Below, piece by piece: positions 27,291 to 35,273 of a DNA stretch of 64,000 nucleotides (positions within the stretch are counted from its first letter, which is position 1; each line of letters starts with the position of its first letter). This DNA comes from JAJEAD01 sp965221555 (GTDB lineage: Bacteria; Pseudomonadota; Gammaproteobacteria; HK1). Made by a program: the position numbers and the translations under genes. The stretch lies in NCBI GenBank assembly GCA_965221555.1, contig OZ244895.1, positions 2,294,001-2,358,000 on the forward strand, read 5' to 3'. The notes below the pieces were generated by a model. The model was not told where the DNA came from. It worked only from the letters and a program-made list of their open reading frames with translations, and did not search any database.

Positions 27291-28088
27291 ATGGCGGCTC
27301 TTCAGAACCGTCACCCCGACTCGGGGCGGCGCACGCTGCGACGCAACTTCAAGGATTGGCTGGCACGCTGCCCGGGCCGTCTGATTATCGATGAGGAGCG
27401 TGTCCATATCGACCGGGTACTTCCCGATCTCTTCGGGTACCATCTGGTACAGGTCGGACGTCTGGCGGGCTCCAACCTGCTCTCCAGAAGCCGCATTCTC
27501 GACCGCATTCTCATCGATGTCGACGGCGATTCGAGCCCCGCTCGATACCCCGTGGTACACGGCGCCGCTTCGGCATTGCCCATCGAGTCCGACGGGGTGG
27601 ACGTGGTGGTCATGCCGCACGTGCTGGAGTTCGAACCCGAGCCGCATCAGGCGCTTCGCGAGGCGTCCCGCGTCCTGGTGCCCGAAGGGCATCTGGTCAT
27701 CACGGGGTTCAACCCGTGGAGTCTGCTGGGGCTGTGGCGTCTCGCGCTTTACTCCCGGGCCACCGCACCCTGGCGCGGTCGCTTCATATCTCCGAGCCGG
27801 CTCAAGGACTGGCTCGCGTTGCTCGGATTCGACCTGCTGGAGTTCGATACCCACTTTCGCCGCCCGCCTCTTCGCAGCCAGCATCTGCTGGAGCGCTTCA
27901 CATTTCTGGAGCGCGCCGCCATGCCGGCGTCGTTCGCGGTGGGCGCGGCGTATGTCGTTCTCGCCCGGAAACGGGTCACCACGCTGACCCTGGTGCGACC
28001 CCGCTGGAGACCGAGGCGGCGATTGGCGGCGGTGGGACTCGCCGGACCGAGCATTCGCAATGCGCAGGACCCCTTGCCGCGTGGGTGA
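27291..28088 (+). CDS. Class I SAM-dependent methyltransferase, YafS-like
   Basis: 265 residues. The usual glycine-rich SAM motif is degenerate (LVQVGRLAGSNLL), but motif-II/III-like strands are clear: GAASALPIESDGVDVVVMPHVLEFEPEPHQALREASRVL and LVPEGHLVITGFNPWSLLGL. Methylation target unknown. Position decides the assignment: in many gammaproteobacteria a yafS-like methyltransferase sits beside mltD/gloB and before rnhA and dnaQ, as here. ATG at 27291 overlaps a GTG at 27288. Its 3' end overlaps the likely start region of rnhA, so translation may be coupled. The basic tail (PRWRPRRRL) is unusual but not diagnostic. Confidence 0.82.
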   Translation: MAALQNRHPDSGRRTLRRNFKDWLARCPGRLIIDEERVHIDRVLPDLFGYHLVQVGRLAGSNLLSRSRILDRILIDVDGDSSPARYPVVHGAASALPIESDGVDVVVMPHVLEFEPEPHQALREASRVLVPEGHLVITGFNPWSLLGLWRLALYSRATAPWRGRFISPSRLKDWLALLGFDLLEFDTHFRRPPLRSQHLLERFTFLERAAMPASFAVGAAYVVLARKRVTTLTLVRPRWRPRRRLAAVGLAGPSIRNAQDPLPRG

Positions 28089-28533
28089 CCTGGTGGAAAT
28101 CCATACCGACGGCGCCTGCCGCGGAAATCCCGGGCCGGGGGGCTGGGGCGCCATTCTTTCCTTTCGTGGCCGGGAGAAAGAGCTGTTCGGGGCCGAGCGG
28201 GAGACCACCAACAACCAGATGGAACTCATGGCGGCGATCCGCGGGCTGGAAGCTCTGAACCGCGCATCCCGAGTGCGGTTGACCACCGATTCGCAGTACG
28301 TCAGGAACGGAGCCACCCGCTGGCTCGACCTCTGGAAGCGCAACGGATGGAAGAACGCCGCCCGGCAACCGGTGAAGAACGCGCAATTGTGGCGACGCCT
28401 GGACGCGGCCGCTTCCTCACACGAGATCGATTGGGTATGGACCCGAGGCCACTCCGGTGATGCGGGCAACGAGCGCGCGGACGCGCTCGCCCGAAAGGCA
28501 ATCGACGTGATGCTCTCTCGAGGTCGAAGCTGA
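28060..28533 (+). CDS. rnhA: Ribonuclease HI
   Basis: Degrades the RNA strand of RNA-DNA hybrids. Catalytic residues are all present: Asp in IHTDGACRGNPGPGGWG, Glu in NNQMELMAA, Asp in LTTDSQYV, and RGHSGDAGNERAD with His and final Asp. The start is uncertain. ATG at 28060 gives 157 residues and overlaps the preceding methyltransferase by 29 bases; an in-frame GTG at 28081 (VGDLVEIHTDG) is closer to the usual N-terminus and has AGGA upstream. The stop TGA shares one base with the dnaQ ATG, so the pair is translationally coupled. Same-strand placement with dnaQ differs from E. coli, where rnhA and dnaQ are divergent. Confidence 0.96.
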   Translation: MRRTPCRVGDLVEIHTDGACRGNPGPGGWGAILSFRGREKELFGAERETTNNQMELMAAIRGLEALNRASRVRLTTDSQYVRNGATRWLDLWKRNGWKNAARQPVKNAQLWRRLDAAASSHEIDWVWTRGHSGDAGNERADALARKAIDVMLSRGRS

Positions 28534-29267
28534 TGCGGCAGATTGCACTGGATACCGAGTCGACGGGTCTCGAACTGGAGCAGAGACACCGCGTGATCGA
28601 GATCGGAGCGGTGGAGTTGATAGACCGTCGCCTGAGTGGCCGGCACTTTCATCGCTATCTTCAGCCGGATCGGGCGATCGACAGCGGGGCGCTCCAGGTT
28701 CATGGGATTACCCAGGCGCAGCTCGAAGATCAGCCTCGTTTTGGCGAGGTCGCCGCCGACTTTCTGAGTTTCGTGAACGGAGCCGAGCTCCTCATCCACA
28801 ACGCCGAATTCGATCTCGCGTTTCTCGACTACGAGCTCGGCCTTCTCGATGACGAACTCGGACAGAGACGCATGCGCGACCACTGCACCGTCGTCGATAC
28901 TCTCGCCTTCGCGAGGCGGATGCATCCGGGCCAACGCAACAGCCTGGACGCGTTGTGCAAGCGCTATGGAATAGACAACTCGAGGCGCAACCTTCATAGC
29001 GCGCTGCTGGACGCGGAGCTGCTCGCGGAAGTCTACCTCGCGATGACGGGCGGCCAGACCACACTGAACCTGGACGCGCGCCGCGAAGCGGCGCCGGGGC
29101 TCGGCAGCCCCGCCCCGGTCCGACGCACTTCCGCGATCCGGGTAATCAGAGCGACCGAAGCCGAACTTGAAGCCCACCGGGAGCGTCTGGACGCTCTCGA
29201 CGCATCGAGTGGGGGCCCTTGCGCCTTTCGGCGGCTGACTCCCGAAACGGCCGATTCGACCCCCTGA
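28533..29267 (+). CDS. dnaQ: DNA polymerase III epsilon subunit (3'-5' proofreading exonuclease)
   Basis: 244 residues. DEDDh exonuclease motifs: Exo I IALDTESTGL, Exo II HNAEFDLAFLDYEL, Exo III with SLDALCKRYGI...NLHSALLDAELLAEVYL. A clamp-binding QTTLNL follows at about residue 177, and the C-terminal tail would contact the polymerase alpha subunit. It proofreads replication errors. ATG at 28533 overlaps the rnhA stop by one base. Length and domain order are normal. Confidence 0.96.
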   Translation: MRQIALDTESTGLELEQRHRVIEIGAVELIDRRLSGRHFHRYLQPDRAIDSGALQVHGITQAQLEDQPRFGEVAADFLSFVNGAELLIHNAEFDLAFLDYELGLLDDELGQRRMRDHCTVVDTLAFARRMHPGQRNSLDALCKRYGIDNSRRNLHSALLDAELLAEVYLAMTGGQTTLNLDARREAAPGLGSPAPVRRTSAIRVIRATEAELEAHRERLDALDASSGGPCAFRRLTPETADSTP

Positions 29268-29329
29268 CGAGAAGGCGGGAATGGCCTCGCCGGAGGCGGT
29301 CGTGGCGCCCTTTGATGGAGTGGCGCAGG

Positions 29330-29359
29330 TTGTCTCGAATCGCAGTGAGGGGGTAAGAT
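29330..29359 (+). promoter_or_regulatory. Candidate sigma-70 promoter for the small membrane peptide operon
   Basis: TTGTCT (29330-29335) and TAAGAT (29354-29359) are separated by 18 bases. Transcription would start near 29366, leaving a leader of about 46 bases before the 25-codon ORF. It lies just past dnaQ. Confidence 0.45.
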
Positions 29360-29411
29360 GATTTCCCGCATCAAGACGGCCGCAGACCCGAAACTAGGGA
29401 GGTAGGGAGCC

Positions 29412-29489
29412 ATGAATCCACTGGATAGCATCACTGGCACCATCGTCACCGGAGTCGTCCTGGCTCTGATTCTGGCCGCCATCTTTTGA
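29412..29489 (+). CDS. 25-residue single-span membrane peptide
   Basis: A tiny ORF (MNPLDSITGT...LAAIF, stop TGA) preceded by a very strong, purine-rich SD region GGGAGGTAGGGAG at 29397-29409. After ten polar residues the peptide is one uninterrupted hydrophobic helix of about 15 residues. It sits 54 bases before the PuuD-like membrane protein and shares its likely promoter and terminator, so the two form a small operon. I do not recognise the peptide; a small accessory subunit of the neighbouring membrane protein is an inference. Confidence 0.6.
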   Translation: MNPLDSITGTIVTGVVLALILAAIF

Positions 29490-29543
29490 TGACGGAGCAC
29501 ACGCAGGCAACGCCCGGGAACTGACCGAGAGAGGGGAACACTC

Positions 29544-30047
29544 ATGGACTTCGTACTCGCACTCGAGCGCTGGATTCACTTTCTGTCCGGCGTCACGTGG
29601 ATAGGGCTGCTCTACTACTTCAATTTCGTGCAGGTCCCCGCAATGGCGGAAGCCGCGGCGGACAAGGATGGCCCGGGCCCGGCCGCCATCGGCAAGTATG
29701 TCGCTCCCCGCGCCCTGTTGTGGTTCCGATGGGCGGCAGTCGTGACCTGGTTGTCGGGGGCGGCGTATCTCATCAGCGCGCCCAATCTGAGTTTCGTCGA
29801 TGCGGCGATGCTGCGCGGCGCGAGCCAGACCATCGGTGTCGGTGGATGGCTCGGCACGATCATGCTGTTCAACGTCTGGGTGCTCATCTGGCCCAATCAG
29901 AAGAAGGTGCTGGGCATGGTGCAGGCATCCGACGAAGAGAAGGCAAAAGCGCGTCGTGTCGCCACCCTCGCCTCACGGTCCAACACTGCACTGTCGATTC
30001 CCATGTTGCTCTTCATGGGAATGGGCTCGCATTCTCATCTCTTCTAG
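29544..30047 (+). CDS. Standalone PuuD-like (urate hydroxylase N-terminal type) integral membrane protein
   Basis: 167 residues with about four membrane segments: RWIHFLSGVTWIGLLYYFNF, LLWFRWAAVVTWLSGAAYLI, GVGGWLGTIMLFNVWVLIWP and NTALSIPMLLFMGMG. Conserved His and Trp (ERWIHFLSG) resemble the membrane part of PuuD urate hydroxylases, but the C-terminal cytochrome c domain of PuuD is absent and no purine genes are nearby, so urate oxidation is doubtful. It ends in GSHSHLF. GAGAGGGGAA precedes the ATG. An intrinsic terminator follows at 30068. Family call rests on recalled motifs. Confidence 0.72.
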   Translation: MDFVLALERWIHFLSGVTWIGLLYYFNFVQVPAMAEAAADKDGPGPAAIGKYVAPRALLWFRWAAVVTWLSGAAYLISAPNLSFVDAAMLRGASQTIGVGGWLGTIMLFNVWVLIWPNQKKVLGMVQASDEEKAKARRVATLASRSNTALSIPMLLFMGMGSHSHLF

Positions 30048-30067
30048 TCGCGATCGCAGCGATCTCC

Positions 30068-30098
30068 GAAAAACCCGGCCTCCGGCCGGGTTTTTCAT
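30068..30098 (+). terminator. Rho-independent terminator
   Basis: AAACCCGGCC and GGCCGGGTTT flank a short TCC loop, and the stem runs into a TTTTTCATTT tract. It ends the small membrane-protein operon 21 bases after its stop and insulates argD. Confidence 0.9.
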
Positions 30099-30122
30099 TT
30101 TGCCGGTACCACGGGAGCGACC

Positions 30123-31298
30123 ATGAGCGATGCACTGATGCAAAACTACGGTCGGATGGACGTGGCGTTCACCCGTGGCGAGGGCGTCTGGCTGTGGGAC
30201 GAGAAGGGACGACGCTACCTCGACGCCCTGTCCGGCATCGCGGTCTGTGGTCTCGGGCATACGCATCCCGCGGTGGCGCGCGCGGTGAGCGAGCAAGCCG
30301 GCGAACTGGTCCATACTTCCAATCTCTACCGGATTGCCGTGCAGGAGCGCCTGGCGGAGAAGCTTTGCGCCCTGGCCGGCATGGAACGTGCCTTCTTCTG
30401 CAATTCGGGGGCGGAGGCCAACGAGGCCGCGATAAAGATCGCCCGCGCCTTCGGCGACAAGCGCGGGATCGAAGCGCCGGTCATTGTCGTTGCCGAGGGC
30501 AGTTTTCACGGCCGGACCCTCGGCGCGCTCGGCGCGACCGGCAATCCCAAGGTGCAGGCGGGGTTCGGTCCGCTCCCGGGCGGCTTCGTCCACGCACGAT
30601 TCGGAGACATTGCCGCGTTCGAGTCGGCGGCCTCACGGCACCCTGGTACTTGTGCGGTACTGGTCGAGCCGATCCTCGGAGAGGGTGGGGTCGTGATTCC
30701 ACCCAACGACTTCCTCGCGCGTCTGCGCGCCTTGTGCGATGCCCGGGGTTGGTTGCTGATGCTCGATGAAGTCCAGACCGGCATGGGACGGACCGGGAAA
30801 TGGTTCGCCTGCCAGCATCACGGCGTGCGCCCCGATGTGGTGAGCATTGCCAAAGCTCTTGGCAACGGGGTGCCGATCGGCGCCTGTCTCGCCCGGGGAG
30901 AGGCGGCCGACGTCCTGCAACCCGGCAGCCATGGCTCGACCTTCGGTGGCAATCCCCTTGCCTGCGCCGCCGCGCTTGCCGTCCTCGAGACGATGGAGCA
31001 CGAAGGACTCGTCCGCGCGGCGCAGGAGAAGGGGCGGCGGCTCGAAGAGAGCTTGAGGCAGGCCCTGGCCGGACAGAACTGCGTGGTGGAAGTCCGCGGC
31101 CGGGGACTGATGGTTGCGGTGGAGTTGGACCGTGCGTGCGGCGATCTGGTGGGTATGGCGCTTGAGAAGGGGCTGTTGATCAATGTCACGGCGGAGCGCG
31201 TGGTCCGTCTCCTGCCGCCCCTGATCCTGGACGATGCGCACATCGCGCAGATATCGGACACGGTTGCGGGCCTCGTTCGCGAGTGGAACGCTCAGTGA
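30123..31298 (+). CDS. argD: Acetylornithine/succinyldiaminopimelate aminotransferase
   Basis: 391-residue class III PLP aminotransferase of arginine synthesis, converting N-acetylglutamate semialdehyde to N-acetylornithine (and often the equivalent lysine-pathway step). Seen: FFCNSGAEANEAAIKIAR, EGSFHGRTLG, LMLDEVQTGMGRTG, the PLP-lysine in VSIAKALGNG, and GSHGSTFGGNPLACAAA. The argD stop overlaps the argF start by four bases (GTGA), so the two are translationally coupled. ATG at 30123 lacks a strong SD but matches the family N-terminus. ArgR boxes were not recognised upstream. Confidence 0.95.
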   Translation: MSDALMQNYGRMDVAFTRGEGVWLWDEKGRRYLDALSGIAVCGLGHTHPAVARAVSEQAGELVHTSNLYRIAVQERLAEKLCALAGMERAFFCNSGAEANEAAIKIARAFGDKRGIEAPVIVVAEGSFHGRTLGALGATGNPKVQAGFGPLPGGFVHARFGDIAAFESAASRHPGTCAVLVEPILGEGGVVIPPNDFLARLRALCDARGWLLMLDEVQTGMGRTGKWFACQHHGVRPDVVSIAKALGNGVPIGACLARGEAADVLQPGSHGSTFGGNPLACAAALAVLETMEHEGLVRAAQEKGRRLEESLRQALAGQNCVVEVRGRGLMVAVELDRACGDLVGMALEKGLLINVTAERVVRLLPPLILDDAHIAQISDTVAGLVREWNAQ

Positions 31299-32254
31299 CG
31301 AACGCGCCCTCACGCCACTTCCTGACCCTGCTCGACTTCACGCGCGAGGAGCTTCAGGGGATTGTGCGGCGTGCGCAGGAGTTGAAGGTCCTGCGGCGCA
31401 ATGGCGTGCGCCACCAGACCCTCTACGGGCGGGTACTGGGCATGGTGTTCGAAAAGTCCTCGACCCGAACCCGCGTGTCTTTCGAGTCGGGTATGGCCCA
31501 TCTGGGTGGTCACGCGATATTTCTCTCTCCGCGCGATACCCAGTTGGGAAGGGGCGAGCCGATCGAGGACACCGCGAGAGTGCTCTCTCGCATGGTCGAC
31601 GCGGTCGTGGTGCGCACCTCGTCGCATGAAGGACTGGAGCGTTTCGCGCAGTACTCCTCGGTACCGGTGATAAATGCGCTTACGGATCGTCATCACCCTT
31701 GTCAGTTGCTGGCCGACGTCATGACCTTCGTGGAGCATCGGGGCGCCATGGAAGGACGTACGGTGGCCTGGGTGGGAGACGCCAACAACGTGTGCAACTC
31801 ATTCGCGCATGCCGCCAGGCGTTTCGAGTTCTTCCTCCGGATCGCCTGCCCATCGGGGTATGGCCCGGCTGCCGACATAATGGAGCAAGGAGGCGAGCAC
31901 GTCGCACTGGCCGCAACGCCACGCGAAGCCGCACGTGGCGCCGACCTGGTGGTGACCGACGTATGGGCGAGCATGGGCCAGGAGGTCGAGCAGTCAGAGC
32001 GGGCCAAGGCCTTTGCCGCCTATCGAGTCGACGACGACCTGCTCGACGCCTGCCATCATGACGCCATTGTCATGCATTGCCTGCCCGCCCATCGGGGCGA
32101 GGAGATCAGTGCGCAAGTGCTGGAAGGTCCGAGAAGCGTGGTTTGGGACGAGGCGGAGAATCGTCTGCATACCCAGAAGGCTCTGCTCGAGTTTCTCCTC
32201 GACAACTCGGGCCGGGACGCCCCGAGCGGGGCGGCGGACGACCAGGAGGGTTGA
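31295..32254 (+). CDS. argF: Ornithine carbamoyltransferase (anabolic)
   Basis: 319 residues. Carbamoyl phosphate site SSTRTRVSFESGMAHLGG, HPCQ (in TDRHHPCQLLAD) and ornithine loop MHCLPAHRGEE are intact. Converts ornithine to citrulline; its carbamoyl phosphate would come from CarAB at the far end of this window. GTG at 31295 overlaps the argD stop, starts MTNAPSRHFLTLLDF like homologues, and is preferred over an in-frame GTG at 31283. The short C-terminal tail after LLEFLL is variable. Confidence 0.96.
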   Translation: MTNAPSRHFLTLLDFTREELQGIVRRAQELKVLRRNGVRHQTLYGRVLGMVFEKSSTRTRVSFESGMAHLGGHAIFLSPRDTQLGRGEPIEDTARVLSRMVDAVVVRTSSHEGLERFAQYSSVPVINALTDRHHPCQLLADVMTFVEHRGAMEGRTVAWVGDANNVCNSFAHAARRFEFFLRIACPSGYGPAADIMEQGGEHVALAATPREAARGADLVVTDVWASMGQEVEQSERAKAFAAYRVDDDLLDACHHDAIVMHCLPAHRGEEISAQVLEGPRSVVWDEAENRLHTQKALLEFLLDNSGRDAPSGAADDQEG

Positions 32255-32425
32255 CGACGCGGACAGCTCTCGTCCGGAAGCGGATTTGATGGATATGGGA
32301 CTTCGAGGGTGTGGTGGGGCGCATCCCCGCAGCCGCGTGCCGCAGGAGTCCGTGCGCGTACCGGCAAGCGCCCCGGCCATGCGGATGCAGTGACTCGGGC
32401 GAAAGAGGACACCCTGGGTGTTGGA

Positions 32426-33058
32426 ATGACCTCGCGGCGGACGCGGGAGCGTCTCGTGGTGAGGTTGCGCGACGGTGGGATCGCAAACGCCAGCGTGCTC
32501 GCGGCGATTCGCGATACGCCCCGCCACCTCTTCGTTGACGAGGCCCTCGCCAGCCGGGCCTACGAGGATACGGCGCTTCCGATTGGCGCGGGCCAGACCA
32601 TATCCCAGCCCTACATCGTCGCACGCGCCATCGATGCTCTGCTCGAAGGTGATCGCCTCGGTCGAGTACTGGAAGTCGGGTGCGGCTGCGGCTACCAGGC
32701 CGCCGTCCTCTCGGGACTCGTGTCGATGGTGTACGCAGTGGAGCGCATCGCATCTCTGGTGTTCAAGTCTCGCGAACACCTGCACCGATTGGGCATCGGC
32801 AATGTACGCATACGCCATGACGATGGCGCCTTCGGGTGGCCGGAGCACGCACCCTACGACGGCATCATCGTCTCCGCCGCGTCGGAAACCACGCCCCAGG
32901 CCCTTCTCGAACAGTTGGCGCCCGGTGCGCGTCTGGTCATTCCTCTGGGAAACGAGCGGAGCCAGACCCTGGTGTGCATCCAACGCACCGACACAGGCTT
33001 CGAACGCCGCGAACTCGAGTCGGTACGATTCGTGCCCATGATCGGAGGCACGGGTTAA
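32426..33058 (+). CDS. pcm: Protein-L-isoaspartate O-methyltransferase
   Basis: 210-residue SAM methyltransferase that repairs isoaspartyl residues. Motif I VLEVGCGCGYQAAVLS (usually GTGSGYQ; here GCGCGYQ), upstream GAGQTISQPYIVA and downstream DDGAFGWPEHAPYDGIIVSAA match the family. ATG at 32426 starts MTSRRTRERLV; upstream in-frame codons look like chance extension. The nlpD GTG begins immediately after its TAA. The usual upstream surE is absent: argF precedes it. Confidence 0.94.
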   Translation: MTSRRTRERLVVRLRDGGIANASVLAAIRDTPRHLFVDEALASRAYEDTALPIGAGQTISQPYIVARAIDALLEGDRLGRVLEVGCGCGYQAAVLSGLVSMVYAVERIASLVFKSREHLHRLGIGNVRIRHDDGAFGWPEHAPYDGIIVSAASETTPQALLEQLAPGARLVIPLGNERSQTLVCIQRTDTGFERRELESVRFVPMIGGTG

Positions 33059-33928
33059 GTGCCTGTCAGGCAGACCGTCGTAGCCGTTTTTGTCGCTCTG
33101 GTGCTGCTTGGCGGCTGCGCCGACGGCAAGCGTCTGGCCCCCGTCTCCAGAATCGATCCGACGACTGACGCGAGACCCGAAACACACACCGTTCGAAAGG
33201 GAGATACCATCTACTCCGTCGCCTGGGAACACGGTCTCGACTACCGGACTCTCTCCGAGTGGAATCGGCTCCCACACCCCTTCGTGATCTATCCGGGCAA
33301 GATCCTTCGCTTGCGCGGACCGACTAACGCGAAGCCAGGTGAGACCGCGCAGGCCGAAGCGACGACCACGGGCCTGCCCGACTCGGCCGGGGTGTCCCAC
33401 CGCGTGCTCGAGGAAGAGGAAGCCGATGCAGGCGCCGCCTCATCCGTCGAGGCGGACAAGGGCGCAAGTACGGCTTCCGCAACGAGTGCCGGCTCGGAAA
33501 CGCAACAAGAGAAGGCCGCCGCACTCGAGCCCGACAGATTCGATGGCGGGGCGCCCGTAAACACCTGGCAGTGGCCCACCAAGGGCAAGGTCATCGGAGC
33601 CTTCGGCAGGTCGGGAGACAAGGGGATCCATCTGTCGGGAGCGCACGAGCAGCCCATAGTGGCCGCGGCGGACGGAAGAGTGGTCTACAGCGGGACGGGT
33701 CTGGTCGGGTACGGTCGACTCATCGTGCTCAAACACAGTAGGCATTTCTTCAGCGCGTACGCGCACAACTCACGCATTCTGGTAGAGGAAGGGGAGGTCG
33801 TGCGGGGTGGACAGCGCATAGCGCTGATGGGAAGTTCCGGAAGCAACCAGGTAAAGCTCCACTTCGAAATAAGGCGTGATGGAAAGCCTGTCGACCCGAT
33901 GAGCTATCTTCCCCCGCGGCGGACTTGA
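33059..33928 (+). CDS. nlpD: NlpD-type lipoprotein: LysM plus degenerate M23 peptidase domain
   Basis: 289 residues. Lipoprotein signal with lipobox LLGGC (Cys at residue 20), a LysM domain at about 43-86 (THTVRKGDTIYSVAWEHGL), a low-complexity Ala/Glu/Ser linker, and a LytM-like domain from about 165. The zinc ligands of active M23 peptidases are missing (HLSGAHEQP where HxxxD is expected), while LHFEIRRDGKPVDP is kept, as in the amidase activators NlpD and EnvC. It would activate a division amidase from the envelope. Translation starts at GTG directly abutting the pcm stop. rpoS, which normally follows nlpD, is not here. Confidence 0.93.
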   Translation: MPVRQTVVAVFVALVLLGGCADGKRLAPVSRIDPTTDARPETHTVRKGDTIYSVAWEHGLDYRTLSEWNRLPHPFVIYPGKILRLRGPTNAKPGETAQAEATTTGLPDSAGVSHRVLEEEEADAGAASSVEADKGASTASATSAGSETQQEKAAALEPDRFDGGAPVNTWQWPTKGKVIGAFGRSGDKGIHLSGAHEQPIVAAADGRVVYSGTGLVGYGRLIVLKHSRHFFSAYAHNSRILVEEGEVVRGGQRIALMGSSGSNQVKLHFEIRRDGKPVDPMSYLPPRRT

Positions 33929-34141
33929 GGTTTGCCGCAAGGACAAGCCTCGACCCTCCGGCAGGTGGGGAGAAATGCAATCGAGAGGCAAGTCTCCGAG
34001 AGCGGGCGGCGTACTCTGGGGCATGCTACGGCGCTGATTTTCAAAAGAAAATTATGTGCACCGCTCGCAACTCCGCCATGTTTGTGCGCATCTGCGGGGA
34101 GACGCCGCCCATGTCGTCATCGTGCCGGGGGCGAACGAAGA

Positions 34142-34522
34142 TCAGCCCTCGTGAATGAGCATGAGAAGCGCCACCACCCTTCGATCTTCCCCCGCGAGCA
34201 AGTTGAAGGTGCGGCAGGCCGCGTCGCTGCTCATGACTTCGACGCCGCAACGCAAGCCCGCGAGGCGTCCCATCACGTCGGCGCTCGGCATTTCGTGCCT
34301 GGCGCCGGTTCCGATCAAGAGGATCTCGGGGTCAAGATTCGAGATATTCGCGAGAGCCGTCGAATCGACATCGCACAGGCGCCGGATGTTCTCGCAGGGT
34401 TCAAGACGATCCGGGCACAGGATGATAGAGGTATCATGTCGCACGTCGTTGATTGCGAAGTACCCGACCCCGTATGCGCGCACGCGGTTGGCGGACGGGT
34501 TCGAGTCGGTTGAGAGCTTCAT
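34142..34522 (-). CDS. Mth938-like domain (DUF498) protein
   Basis: 126 residues. The family core is clear: LDPEILLIGTGARHEMPSADVMGRL followed by GVEVMSSDAACRTFNLLAGEDRRVVALLM. These small cytoplasmic proteins are widespread (human NDUFAF3 is a member) but their bacterial role is not established. It is convergent with nlpD and divergent from adk, with 79 bases to the adk start that must contain both promoters. Confidence 0.88.
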   Translation of the reverse strand: MKLSTDSNPSANRVRAYGVGYFAINDVRHDTSIILCPDRLEPCENIRRLCDVDSTALANISNLDPEILLIGTGARHEMPSADVMGRLAGLRCGVEVMSSDAACRTFNLLAGEDRRVVALLMLIHEG

Positions 34523-34601
34523 GGTCGAGGTGAATCGGCCGAGTCTTCGGTGTGGATCGCAATGATACGTACCATGGACGGCTCTTTAGAAGGAGGAGAA
34601 A

Positions 34602-35273
34602 TTGCGAGCGATACTGCTGGGAGGTCCGGGTGCGGGGAAGGGCACGCAAGCCGGCTTCGTCTGCGAGCGGTACGGTATTGCGCAGATATCCACCGGAGAC
34701 ATGCTTCGAAACGCGTATCAGGCTGGCTCCGAGCTGGGTCGGCGCGCCAAGCGGGTAATGGATACGGGGGCCCTGGTGCCGGATGAAATCATCATGGGCC
34801 TGGTGGAAGAACGGTTGACCCAGCCCGACTGCCGGCGGGGCTACCTCTTCGACGGATTCCCTCGGACCATTTCTCAGGCGGAGGCGCTGCGTGAGCGAGG
34901 GATCATCGTGGATGCGGTGGTGGAGATAGCGGTGGACGATGCGGTCATCGTCCGCAGGATGGGGGGGCGTCGCGTCCATCCTGCCTCGGGGCGCACGTAC
35001 CATGTCGAATTCAACCCCCCCGCGGTCCCCGGGAAGGACGACATCACTCACGAGACCCTCATCCAGAGGGACGACGATCGGGAAGAGACCGTTCGCGAGA
35101 GACTGAGGGTCTATCACGCCCAAACCAGACCACTGGTTTCCTACTATTCCGAGTGGAGCCGGTCCGGCGATCCGGGCGCACCGAGTTATCTTCGAGTTGA
35201 GGGAAATGCTTCGGTGGAGGGGGTGCGGGACGCATTGTTCGAGGCGCTCGAGGGAGCGGGCGCGCAGGCGTAG
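34602..35273 (+). CDS. adk: Adenylate kinase
   Basis: 223 residues. P-loop GGPGAGKGTQ, AMP-binding STGDMLR, DGFPRT, LID domain GGRRVHPASGRTYHVEFNPP and QRDDDREETVRERL. It interconverts ATP + AMP and 2 ADP. The LID contains no zinc cysteines, as in E. coli. Translation starts at TTG (34602), five bases after a perfect AGGAGG; no ATG nearby fits the N-terminus MRAILLGGPG. Monocistronic as far as can be seen. Confidence 0.97.
   Translation: MRAILLGGPGAGKGTQAGFVCERYGIAQISTGDMLRNAYQAGSELGRRAKRVMDTGALVPDEIIMGLVEERLTQPDCRRGYLFDGFPRTISQAEALRERGIIVDAVVEIAVDDAVIVRRMGGRRVHPASGRTYHVEFNPPAVPGKDDITHETLIQRDDDREETVRERLRVYHAQTRPLVSYYSEWSRSGDPGAPSYLRVEGNASVEGVRDALFEALEGAGAQA

Noticed and set aside
24891..29177. 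Minus-strand open frame of more than 1400 codons running through mltD and antisense to the methyltransferase, rnhA and dnaQ
   Set aside because: Only the mltD part has protein-like content; upstream of 26876 it is antisense to clear conserved genes. High GC makes long chance frames common.
33932..34513. Plus-strand open frame of 193 codons after nlpD
   Set aside because: Antisense to the Mth938-family gene, whose conserved motifs lie on the minus strand.
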